Assembly: GCA_900545325.1 (NCBI GenBank)
Contig: UQZE01000012.1
Coordinates: 1 to 26,557, forward strand
Reading direction: 5' to 3'
Length of the DNA stretch: 26,557 nucleotides
DNA from: an uncultured Eubacteriales bacterium
Lineage (GTDB): Bacteria > Bacillota > Clostridia > Christensenellales > Borkfalkiaceae
Shown: positions 15,963 to 23,498 of the stretch, one piece after another
How positions within the stretch are numbered: the first letter of the stretch is position 1
Layout: every line of letters begins with the position of its first letter
The notes under the pieces: model-generated
The model's database searches: none
What the model was told of the DNA's origin: nothing
What the model saw: the letters and a program-made list of their open reading frames with translations, nothing else
Translations under genes and position numbers: made by a program

Positions 15963-17150
15963 TCAGTTTCTGATTTCTATTCTGAAATTATCGAAGAAAA
16001 ATTCTCTGTCGACGGCGCTGTCGTCCTTATAGTTAAGTAAAAACTGTCCGGGATCCTGCAAAAAGTTCGGCTCCGCCTTGAGAATATCGGAAACTTTGTA
16101 TTCGTACGTAGTCCATTGCTTCGGCGCGCAGTTGTTCGGCGTGGAAAGGAACGATTTTCCGTCCGACCCCTTGGCGAAATCGAGGGGCAGATTGACGGCG
16201 CTGTCGGTATTGTTGTACGTTTCGAAACAAATATACGCTTTCTGCGCCGTCGCTTCGTCCATGCCGTTCAAAGCCGTGGCGCGGATCAGCACGTCCGAAA
16301 TGCGGAAATATTTCCAGTACCCCGTGTTTACGCCGTCCAGCACCACGCGCAGCACCTTGCTGCCCGACGGTGCGGCAAGTCCGAAGTCCGCCGCGTTCAC
16401 GACTTCCACGGTGCTCGGGTTATCGTTGACGACCATATATTTCTGATAGAGCATTTCAAAGTCTGCTATCTCGTTTTCGCGCAGTTCGACGGTGAAATCG
16501 GACGTCGATTTTTCGTCTTTTTTGATAAGCTGTACGTTGTCGAGGTAATACTTGGGCGTATCTTCCGTGATCACGGATGAACCTGCGTTTTCAAACATGA
16601 AATACACGCCCTTGATGTCCGCGATATCCGCGGTGATCGCCAGAACGGAGGGCTCCACCTGCAACATGCAGCTGTTCCAGCCCGGTTTCAGCGTGAATTT
16701 TCTGTCGCCCACACGGTTGACGGACTCGATGCTGTTTATCTTGGAAACGAGTCCCGCGTTCATGGTCTTTTCCTCGCCGTTGGCGTTGTAAATATCGAAA
16801 GATACGTAGTCTACGTAACTGAAATCGGAATGATCGAAACCGAACGCGTCGGACTGCGTCGGGAAATAGACCAGCGGGAGCGAGCCCGACCCCTTCCAGC
16901 CGAGCGGATCGAGCCTCGCCGAACCGCTGCCGCTCGTAACGTATTCGGCGTTTTTGTTGAGGCTGATCTTCCCGAAGCCGTTCATGAACCGCGCAAGCTG
17001 CAGATCGGGCGCCCATGCTTCGAAATCGTTGAGCAGAACGTCTTCTTTGAGCGCCGCGTCGGGATCTTCGGTCTTTTTCTTGCACGCTGGCAGGGAAAAC
17101 AGCATTGCAGCCGCCAGCGCCAGCGCTATTAATTTAACCGTTTTTTTCAT
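15963..17150 (-). CDS. lipoprotein with two jelly-roll-like domains, probable glycan binding
   Basis: A 395-residue lipoprotein with a signal peptide ending in LPAC (Cys23). It appears to hold two beta-sandwich domains of carbohydrate-binding-module type. The first, about 38-215, starts LLNDFEAW and ends KYYLDNVQLIKK. The second, about 225-395, starts IADFEMLY and ends FFFDNFRIEIRN. The pattern of an opening [DN]FE and a closing [LF]DN[VF]x[IL] is usual for such jelly rolls. No active-site residues are recognisable. It lies between the DUF4091 hydrolase gene (12 bp upstream) and the giant lipoprotein, which ends its modules with similar VRFADFELV strands. I infer a surface subunit that holds substrate; I recognise no exact family. 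Confidence 0.65.
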   Translation of the reverse strand: MKKTVKLIALALAAAMLFSLPACKKKTEDPDAALKEDVLLNDFEAWAPDLQLARFMNGFGKISLNKNAEYVTSGSGSARLDPLGWKGSGSLPLVYFPTQSDAFGFDHSDFSYVDYVSFDIYNANGEEKTMNAGLVSKINSIESVNRVGDRKFTLKPGWNSCMLQVEPSVLAITADIADIKGVYFMFENAGSSVITEDTPKYYLDNVQLIKKDEKSTSDFTVELRENEIADFEMLYQKYMVVNDNPSTVEVVNAADFGLAAPSGSKVLRVVLDGVNTGYWKYFRISDVLIRATALNGMDEATAQKAYICFETYNNTDSAVNLPLDFAKGSDGKSFLSTPNNCAPKQWTTYEYKVSDILKAEPNFLQDPGQFLLNYKDDSAVDREFFFDNFRIEIRN

Positions 17151-17161
17151 ATCTTTACCTC

Positions 17162-19645
17162 TCAGCTGTCATAGGTAACGAAGTCTTTCACGTAGAACGA
17201 TCTTGCGGGATACGCCGCGTCGACTTCGTCCGTGAAGTAAATCGCCAGATATTCGAGGGATACGTATCTTCCCCACGGCATGCCGCCGAACCCGCTCACT
17301 TCTATGGCGTTTTCGCCGGGTTTCAGCACCGTGGTGATGAGATTGACGTTTATCGAACTCCCCTTGAATTTCGCCAGTATCATAAAGGGAACGTCTTCTT
17401 CCGTCGGGTTATACACGCGAAGGATTATCTTTTTCGTCGAGGCGGAAATGCCCGTAACGGCGTCGCTGGTAAAGTTCACGGACTGGTGTTTGCCTTCGGT
17501 CGCACCGAGTTTCAGTTCCACGAGCTTGCCCGTCATAGCGGGATCGACCGCGGACGCGTCCGTAAGCGCCGTTTCAAGCGAACACGCGCCCGCCGTAAAG
17601 CCGTTTTTCATGGCTTCGGCGTCCGACACATGCGCCTTTCCGCCCACTCTGTAATCGAACTCCACCGGTTCGCCGTCCACCATGACGCCGAAGTTGACGT
17701 TGCTTTGTTCCGCGAGGTCTATGCTGACGTCGTAGATCTTCCCACCCTCGTGTTTTTCGAACGTTTCAACGGGTTTGCCGTCGGAAAGCAGTTCGTAGCC
17801 GTCGTTTGCATAAACTTTGTAGGTTATGCGGCCGTAATTGTCGTCCGTCGCGTCGATTACGCAGACTTCGGCGGGCGTATTCGCCAGCTTGACGAGATCG
17901 ATCAGCGCGCCGCGCGCGTCGTAAAAGCTCTGCGAAGTGGAAGCCACCTGCGTGCCCGTATAGACGAGCGAAGAGATGTTTCGCTGTATGTTCGCCGTAT
18001 CGAAACCGAGTTTGCCGTAAATGTTTTTAAGGTCGTAGAAGAGTTCATACTCCTCCGCGCCGTCGCGGATGGCTTCGAGGCGGAGCGAGGCCACGGGCTC
18101 GTCGAGTCCGTAAGGCGAGCCGGGATAGAAGAGAAAACCGTCGCCGTTCGCTTTAGGATAGCGGGCGGCCGTCTGATAGTAATCTTCTATCGGCTGATAG
18201 CTGGTGCCGTCGTAGCGCGCGTATACGTCCACCGCCCAGAAGAAATTGCCGATTACGTCGTATTCGCTCATCATCCAGCTGATGGAACGCGCGGAAACGA
18301 GCGTGTCTTCCATGTGATAACCGGGATAAGGCGGGCGGGGATTGATGCAGGTATACCACCAGCGCTGCTGCTGATCGTCGTATTTCGCGCGGGAGGAAGC
18401 GGAATCGTAGTCGTTGATGAGCGGGCAGAAAGTTTCCACGCCCATTTCCACCGCCTGTTCGGTCTTCGCCATGGAAACGACGAGCGGGAAATTTTCCAGC
18501 GACGTTTCCAGCTGCGCCACAAACGCAGGGTCGGCTTCGGGATAACGGTTGGCCAGCGCAGGGAAATTATTCATGCTGGCGGTTACCGCCGCCTTGAAAT
18601 CCTCGCAGACATAGGGCACGCGGTCCATCAATCCCATCAGGTCGGGTTCGTCGATCAGCCCCGTGGAAAAGATGGCGCGCCCCATCATGTCGAATCCCGT
18701 TTCCAGGCTCTTTTCGAGCACGCAGTCGATATACTTGGTCAGCATTGCCCTGTCGATCGTCTTGACGTTGCTCCTCGAAGCGGTGAACGCGGGTATGTTG
18801 AAGTTGCTCATCTTCGGATTTTGCAGCATTTCGTACGCTTTATCCACGTACATGCGCATATCCTCGTCCGAAGTGGTGAAATGCGAGCCGTTGACGACAT
18901 ATCCCGGCGAAATACGGTATTCCGCCATCTTCGTAACGTAGGCGTCCATCATGGTCTGCGTATTATCCAGCTCGCCCAAATAATGATGGAACGTGGCGTT
19001 GAATTTCGACTTGGAGTGCGTAGTCTGGCTGACGAGCAGATCTTCCACCGTCAGCGTTACGGGAATTTCGCTCTCGACGCCGTCGCAGGTAATCTTCATC
19101 GTGCCGTTGTACACGCCCGCCGCCTGATCGACGGGAACGTTAAACGTAACGTAAAGCCCCTGGTTCCGACCTTTTTCTATCTTGTTTTCGCCGTATTCCG
19201 CGACAGTTTCCACGGGAAGGAGCGCGTCCGGATACCAGCCCGCCTGCGCGCCGTTATCGTCGTAGATATTTTCGACAAGGATATATTTTTCATGATAGAC
19301 GCCGATATTTTCCTTCGGGAATACCGCTTCTCCGCCCGATAGGACGAGATCTTCCGGTTCCACGGTATAAGCGTCTACATCCGCTTTCGCCGTCATGATG
19401 AGCTGCGCGCTTTCGTATTCGCCGCGGCAGGCCTGCACTTTGATTTCCGCGGACTTGCGCACGGAAGCGTAAGCGTCGTATTCGTCGCGCAGTATCTTTT
19501 CCGTCGCATACGTAGACCAGAATTCCACTTCGTCGGCGGCAAGGCCTTTTCCTCGGAGATCGACGCCGACCGTACCGACGAGCAGCGCGGCGGACAGCGC
19601 GAACGCAAGCGCCTGCCGCGCGGGGGCTGCCTTTTTAATCTTCAT
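17162..19645 (-). CDS. exported DUF4091 (GH123-like) glycoside hydrolase
   Basis: An 827-residue secreted protein. The N-terminus is a signal peptide (hydrophobic 12-28) without a lipobox, so it is probably released or cell-wall held. Residues about 40-205 form a beta-sandwich domain ending VPVTLTVEDLLV. A (beta/alpha)8 domain follows. Its adjacent acidic pair D332-E333 in GLIDEPDL matches the Asp-Glu pair used for substrate-assisted catalysis in GH123 N-acetylgalactosaminidases. The DUF4091 signature is at about 502-540 (GFLFYPGSPYGLDEPVASLR, then EAIRDGAEEYELFYDL). Residues after about 600 form a further beta-rich tail. The ribosome binding site AAGGAGG is strong. It lies directly downstream of the solute-binding-protein gene. 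DUF4091 is clear; the precise sugar specificity is not. Confidence 0.85.
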   Translation of the reverse strand: MKIKKAAPARQALAFALSAALLVGTVGVDLRGKGLAADEVEFWSTYATEKILRDEYDAYASVRKSAEIKVQACRGEYESAQLIMTAKADVDAYTVEPEDLVLSGGEAVFPKENIGVYHEKYILVENIYDDNGAQAGWYPDALLPVETVAEYGENKIEKGRNQGLYVTFNVPVDQAAGVYNGTMKITCDGVESEIPVTLTVEDLLVSQTTHSKSKFNATFHHYLGELDNTQTMMDAYVTKMAEYRISPGYVVNGSHFTTSDEDMRMYVDKAYEMLQNPKMSNFNIPAFTASRSNVKTIDRAMLTKYIDCVLEKSLETGFDMMGRAIFSTGLIDEPDLMGLMDRVPYVCEDFKAAVTASMNNFPALANRYPEADPAFVAQLETSLENFPLVVSMAKTEQAVEMGVETFCPLINDYDSASSRAKYDDQQQRWWYTCINPRPPYPGYHMEDTLVSARSISWMMSEYDVIGNFFWAVDVYARYDGTSYQPIEDYYQTAARYPKANGDGFLFYPGSPYGLDEPVASLRLEAIRDGAEEYELFYDLKNIYGKLGFDTANIQRNISSLVYTGTQVASTSQSFYDARGALIDLVKLANTPAEVCVIDATDDNYGRITYKVYANDGYELLSDGKPVETFEKHEGGKIYDVSIDLAEQSNVNFGVMVDGEPVEFDYRVGGKAHVSDAEAMKNGFTAGACSLETALTDASAVDPAMTGKLVELKLGATEGKHQSVNFTSDAVTGISASTKKIILRVYNPTEEDVPFMILAKFKGSSINVNLITTVLKPGENAIEVSGFGGMPWGRYVSLEYLAIYFTDEVDAAYPARSFYVKDFVTYDS

Positions 19646-19657
19646 AAATTTTCCTCC

Positions 19658-21313
19658 TTACAGACCGGCCTGGTTGACGGCGTTCAAAAATCTTCTCGCC
19701 CCGTCCTCCTGCCAGTAATTGATATCCTCGTAATAAAGTTTTTCCGCCGCGGTGGCATAGCTGCCCGCGCTTTCGCCGTTCAGGAATCTGTATCCGGGCG
19801 CGTCCGCGCAGGACTTGAACGCGGCAAATCCTCCGTAAAGCACCAGCGGGAAAGACTGCGGCGCGGGCAGCAGATCTATTTCCGCCTGGTAATTATTGAA
19901 ATATTCCAACCTATCCTTCTGCATTGGCGAGAGGCTTTCGAAAAGTTCGGGATCCTCCTCCTTGCAGTCGTAATCGAAGGGGAGCGACGCGCCGCGCGTC
20001 GTTTCAATATAAATTCTGTTTGCCTTGTCGGTCGCCATATACCGCAGGAAATCGTAGGCGACTTCCTTTCCGACGGCCGTCTTGGGAACGACGGCGTTAT
20101 GCCCCGGCCCTATGGAATAAACGACCACGCGCGCCTCTAAAATTCTGTCGAAATCTTCCTGCGAAACGTCGTAGCCCTCGCCTTTGAGCGCGGTTTTCCC
20201 CGCGTCGATCGCGGATATCAGCGCCGAAAGCTCGGCGTCGTTTTCAATGGTCGGCGTCTGATCGATAATACTGCTGATGACAGGCGTTTTCATGAGTTTT
20301 ACCGTATCGCAATACCCCTGCGTCTGTTCCAAGCCTTCGCAGAAACTGCGCATTTCGTTGTCGAACCAGTCGCCGTTCGCCATAAACACGCCCTGTCCCA
20401 TGACGAGCATGTTCTGCACCTGACGGTAAGCCTCTCTGCCCGAACTCGGGCTGAGGTAGGTATAGCCGTTGTTCTTGGACATAATGCTTTCCAGCACGCT
20501 GAGCGCCTTCAAACGGCCTTTCTGTTCCACGACTTCCGCGGATATCGAATTCGTGTTCACGTCGTATCCGCTGAAATAGTTGGCAAAACCGTCCGAACCT
20601 TCGTATTGCGCCCACCACGTATTGAGCATATAGTTTGTGTATGCGGAGGAACCGTACGTGACGAGCGAATAGGTATTTTCATAGCCTTCGTATTTGGAAG
20701 ACGTGCTGTTTTTGTCGTGCACCGCTTTCATGACGGCGATCAGTTCGTCCGTCGTATTCGGCACTTTCATGCCGAGACGGTCTACGAGCACGTCCTCGTT
20801 ATACGCGATGCCGGTCATGCCGCTCGCATACGTCATGGTATAATAGACGGCGTCCTGCGCCTCGTCAACGGAGGGATCGACGTTGGACGAGCGCACCGAA
20901 TCGTACATCTTTTCCTCCACGGTAACGTCCTCGCCGGGAACTTTCGCCTTGTATACCTTTTCCGTCAAATCCTCCACCTTGCCGTTTTTGCCGAGGTATT
21001 TATTGAGGTTCTGACCGAAAATGATTTCGAAACGGTTTGTGGACGCCGAACTTTCGAGCATGCTGGACGCGTAATTTTCCACTTCGTTTTTCTCGTAATC
21101 GGTCTGCAGGTTGGGATATTTTTCCCTTACCCAATCCTCCTGCGCGAAGGCGTCCAAAAGCTTTACCACCCATTCGTAGCCGTACCCCGCGTTGTAGATG
21201 TAGACTTCCAGCGTTTCCGGACTGCCCGAATCGACCTTTTTTTTGTTGCACCCCGCGGCCAGGCAGGAAAGCCCGAGCAGCGCGGCGAGCAGTAACGTAA
21301 TGATCTTTTTCAT
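19658..21313 (-). CDS. extracellular solute-binding lipoprotein of sugar ABC importer
   Basis: A 551-residue binding protein with a lipoprotein signal ending in LAAGC (Cys22). The mature protein starts with a beta strand (ETLEVYIYNAGYGYEWVVKLL), then has features of family-1 sugar-binding proteins: TGIAYNEDVLVDRLGMKVP at about 170, NGDWFDNEM at about 320 and GAFFx-like C-terminal lobes. The AGGAGG ribosome binding site is strong. It is the third gene of operon 2, after both permeases, the reverse of the order in operon 1. It is not obviously a recent copy of the operon 1 binding protein, so the two systems likely see different ligands. Confidence 0.88.
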   Translation of the reverse strand: MKKIITLLLAALLGLSCLAAGCNKKKVDSGSPETLEVYIYNAGYGYEWVVKLLDAFAQEDWVREKYPNLQTDYEKNEVENYASSMLESSASTNRFEIIFGQNLNKYLGKNGKVEDLTEKVYKAKVPGEDVTVEEKMYDSVRSSNVDPSVDEAQDAVYYTMTYASGMTGIAYNEDVLVDRLGMKVPNTTDELIAVMKAVHDKNSTSSKYEGYENTYSLVTYGSSAYTNYMLNTWWAQYEGSDGFANYFSGYDVNTNSISAEVVEQKGRLKALSVLESIMSKNNGYTYLSPSSGREAYRQVQNMLVMGQGVFMANGDWFDNEMRSFCEGLEQTQGYCDTVKLMKTPVISSIIDQTPTIENDAELSALISAIDAGKTALKGEGYDVSQEDFDRILEARVVVYSIGPGHNAVVPKTAVGKEVAYDFLRYMATDKANRIYIETTRGASLPFDYDCKEEDPELFESLSPMQKDRLEYFNNYQAEIDLLPAPQSFPLVLYGGFAAFKSCADAPGYRFLNGESAGSYATAAEKLYYEDINYWQEDGARRFLNAVNQAGL

Positions 21314-21328
21314 TTTTATCCTCCTAAT

Positions 21329-22240
21329 TTATCCTTTCAATCCGCCTACGGCGAAATTTTTCATGATAACGTCCGAAAAACAGCAGAACGTAACGAACAC
21401 GGGCACGAGAGAGATGACCAGCGCGGCGAAATACGCCGTAGAATACCCTTCCCGCGGGAGCGTTCTCGAAACCCCGTATAACCCCGACGCGATGGTCGGG
21501 AAATTAGGCAGGTACAACAGGACGTCCATATATTCGTTCCACGCCGTGATGCCCGTCAATATCCCCAAAGTTATGACGGCCGAAGTCGCCTGCGGCAGCA
21601 TGACTTTGAAAAACACTTTGGAATGGCTTGCGCCGTCGATAAACGCCGCTTCCGCATAGCTCCAGGATATATTTTTGAAAAATCCGTACATCACGAGGAA
21701 ATTCATGCCTATGCCGCTGAAATATTTGAGTATCGGATAAAACGGCGTATTGTAGATGTGCAAAATGTCGTTGACCAGCTTGAACGTCGCGCCCGTGGTG
21801 CCGACGATGGGCACGGTCATGGAAAAAATGATGACCGCAAAGATCACGTTTCTGCCTCTGAACGTATACTTCGCCAAGGCGTATCCCGTGAACGCGCTTG
21901 CGATCACGCCGCCGAATATCCGCACGAAGGTATACCACACGCTGTTGAAAAACATGCCGAATATATTCGTGTTGTTATATGTAAGTTTCTGAAAAGCGTA
22001 CGCATAGTTCGACCAGTCGAGCTTTTTCGGAAAAGCGAAGGTCTTGCCCAGAACGAGGTTGATTTCGTACGTCGTTTTATCCTGCAAAGAATTGATTATG
22101 AGCCACAAAAACGGCAATATGAGCGAAAGCGCGTACAGAGTGAATACCGCAAACACGAAGGCGTAAAGCACCTTTTCCGCAGCGGTGCGCTTGTACAGGA
22201 TTGCGGCTTCCTCTTCTTTCTTTTTTCTTTTTATCTTCAT
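21329..22240 (-). CDS. carbohydrate ABC transporter permease (MalG/LplC half)
   Basis: A 303-residue permease starting MKIKRKKKEEEAA. The frame is open up to 22279, but that would overlap the previous gene, and ATG 22240 has a GAGAGGT ribosome binding site, so 22240 is chosen. The first membrane segment is at about 25-50, with about six in total. The EAA loop is near 195-215 (SYAEAAFIDGASHSKVFFKVMLP), and the C-terminus (DVIMKNFAVGGLKG) is typical of the MalG-like half of CUT1 importers. Together with the neighbouring upstream permease it forms the channel. No ATPase gene is nearby. Confidence 0.9.
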   Translation of the reverse strand: MKIKRKKKEEEAAILYKRTAAEKVLYAFVFAVFTLYALSLILPFLWLIINSLQDKTTYEINLVLGKTFAFPKKLDWSNYAYAFQKLTYNNTNIFGMFFNSVWYTFVRIFGGVIASAFTGYALAKYTFRGRNVIFAVIIFSMTVPIVGTTGATFKLVNDILHIYNTPFYPILKYFSGIGMNFLVMYGFFKNISWSYAEAAFIDGASHSKVFFKVMLPQATSAVITLGILTGITAWNEYMDVLLYLPNFPTIASGLYGVSRTLPREGYSTAYFAALVISLVPVFVTFCCFSDVIMKNFAVGGLKG

Positions 22241-22250
22241 GTCGCACCTC

Positions 22251-23276
22251 TCAGTATTCCACCGCGGGAACTTTTTCAAAGAGCCAGCGGACCGTGAGTA
22301 TGATCGGCATGCTGACCAGCGTGAAAATCAGTCCCGTGCAGGAAACCAGCCCGTAATTGCCCGTGCCTCCGAGCTGTCCGCTGCCGTAAACCTGTTTGAA
22401 AATCCAAAACGACAGCGTTGTGGAATTGAAACCGCCGTCAGGGTGGAAGAGCAGTATGGGGCCGCTCGCGTTCAGCAGTCCAGTCAGCAAAAAGACGAGC
22501 AGCGTGGAAAGCGACGACCATATGAGCGGCAGAATGAGAAAGATCAGCTCCTTGAACGCGGGACACCCTTCGAGTTTAGCCGATTCGAGCACCTCTACCG
22601 GCACGCGGGACATCGCGCCGCCGATAAGAATTACGTTGCTGCAAAATCCCGTCCATACGCTGTATAGAATGATGGCGCGCGTCGCGGTATCGGGATTCAT
22701 CAAATACCCCTCCTGCGGCACGTTCACGCCGAGCGCTTTGAGCAGGGCGCCGATCGGCCCCGTGGGCGAAATCATGTTGGAATAGACCGTGGTGAGCGCC
22801 ACGCCGGAAATGATCGCCGGAAAGAAAAACACGATACGGAACATCTTGTAACCTAAAATCCGCTTGTAAATAAAATAGCTGATCACTATCGAAAGCGGAA
22901 AGATGACGAAAACGTTCGTGGCGAAATATTTCAGCGTGTTGACGATAGCCATGCCTACGGTATCGCCGTAAGGGGAAGTAAGTTCGTCCCAGAAGAGCGT
23001 GAAATTGATCAGGCTCCATTCCCCCCGCGTATTCTGAAAGGCGAGCACGAACGAACTGATGTTGACGTAAAGCCAGAACACTAGCCAGTTGAGTACGGGC
23101 AGCGCCAATATGCCGACGAGAAAGACCGTCTGCGATTTTTTGAACGTCCTCTCTCCGACAGGCCTTTTTCCTTTACGGGAAAATTTGAGCGAAAACTCGT
23201 AAAAGGCATTGCCCAGCCTGCTTTTCAAGGGCAATTTTATCTCTTCGGTATTTATATCTTTGTTGTCCGTTACCAT
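22251..23276 (-). CDS. carbohydrate ABC transporter permease (MalF/LplB half)
   Basis: A 341-residue permease with a long charged N-terminal tail (about 45 residues), then about six membrane segments. The EAA-type loop near 225-245 reads VLESAKLEGCPAFKELIFLI, with Ser replacing the first Ala of EAA and Glu for the usual Asp of the DGA part. It is the first gene of operon 2. The ribosome binding site upstream (AGGG, 7-8 bp from the ATG) is weaker than elsewhere in the operon. A tiny leader ORF overlaps the start, which may set translation. The C-terminal region faces the downstream permease, 10 bp away. Confidence 0.88.
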   Translation of the reverse strand: MVTDNKDINTEEIKLPLKSRLGNAFYEFSLKFSRKGKRPVGERTFKKSQTVFLVGILALPVLNWLVFWLYVNISSFVLAFQNTRGEWSLINFTLFWDELTSPYGDTVGMAIVNTLKYFATNVFVIFPLSIVISYFIYKRILGYKMFRIVFFFPAIISGVALTTVYSNMISPTGPIGALLKALGVNVPQEGYLMNPDTATRAIILYSVWTGFCSNVILIGGAMSRVPVEVLESAKLEGCPAFKELIFLILPLIWSSLSTLLVFLLTGLLNASGPILLFHPDGGFNSTTLSFWIFKQVYGSGQLGGTGNYGLVSCTGLIFTLVSMPIILTVRWLFEKVPAVEY

Positions 23277-23296
23277 TTTCTGACCCTGCTTTTCAT
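23270..23296 (-). other. possible 8-codon leader ORF overlapping the permease start
   Basis: On the predicted operon 2 leader, ATG at 23296 opens a frame encoding MKSRVRKW and stops at TAA 23272-23270, overlapping the first codons of the permease in another frame. GGTGA lies about 5 bp upstream, comparable to the permease's own site. Four of eight residues are basic. It could couple or limit permease translation, or be chance. Confidence 0.3.
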
Positions 23297-23308
23297 TTTT
23301 TCACCACT

Positions 23309-23317
23309 AATATATCA
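23309..23317 (-). promoter_or_regulatory. candidate extended -10 promoter of operon 2
   Basis: The minus strand reads TGATATATT (23317-23309), an extended -10 of the form TGn followed by TATATT. Transcription would start near 23302, leaving a leader of about 25 nt. No good -35 box is found 16-18 bp upstream. That position is occupied by the end of the G run and ACACCC, so activator dependence is likely. Confidence 0.5.
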
Positions 23318-23319
23318 CA

Positions 23320-23329
23320 CCCCCCCCCC
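23320..23329. repeat. homopolymeric C10 (G10 on the transcribed strand) tract
   Basis: Ten consecutive C on the plus strand lie directly next to the extended -10 of operon 2, within the would-be -35/-10 spacer. Flanking CACACC and GGGTGT make a short inverted repeat. It is the only homopolymer of this length of G or C that I noticed in the window. Confidence 0.9.
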
Positions 23330-23357
23330 AGGGTGTTATTGTTATTTTCTTGAATAG

Positions 23358-23457
23358 TTACAATATCTTACGAATTATTTTGGCTGGTTTTTAGTAAAAT
23401 ATTAAAAATTACAAGATTATTACAACTGAAAAGGTTCTGTTTACAATAATTTTACAA
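23358..23457 (+). promoter_or_regulatory. phased TTACAA element array, probable regulator-binding region
   Basis: Five exact TTACAA copies lie on one strand, starting at 23358, 23409, 23420, 23441 and 23452, plus TTACGA at 23368. They form three pairs with internal periods of 10, 11 and 11 bp. Pair-to-pair distances are 51 and 32 bp, so the elements are near whole helical turns apart. The array spans the gap between the operon 2 promoter and the second AraC-type promoter. Confidence 0.65.
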
Positions 23458-23462
23458 AACCA

Positions 23463-23491
23463 TTGCATTTTTAAAAGATTGATTGTATAAT
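23463..23491 (+). promoter_or_regulatory. promoter of the second AraC-type gene
   Basis: TTGCAT (23463-23468) and a perfect TATAAT (23486-23491) are 17 bp apart. The predicted start is 23498-23499, coinciding with the A of the first ATG of the gene, so the transcript may be leaderless. The last TTACAA element ends 5 bp before the -35, suitable for autorepression or activation. Confidence 0.75.
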
Positions 23492-23498
23492 AAAGAGC

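Noticed and set aside
17486..19342. A 618-codon plus-strand frame opposite the DUF4091 gene
   Set aside because: It has no ribosome binding site or recognisable domain, and its composition is that of an antisense shadow. The DUF4091 signature on the other strand is clear.
22241..22279. An upstream start for the second permease of operon 2
   Set aside because: It would overlap the preceding gene by about 29 bp without a ribosome binding site. ATG 22240 has GAGAGGT at good spacing.
23317..23336. The ACACCC/GGGTGT inverted repeat as a terminator or G-quadruplex
   Set aside because: The stem is only 6 bp with no U tail, and a single G run cannot form an intramolecular quadruplex. The homopolymer itself is the notable part.
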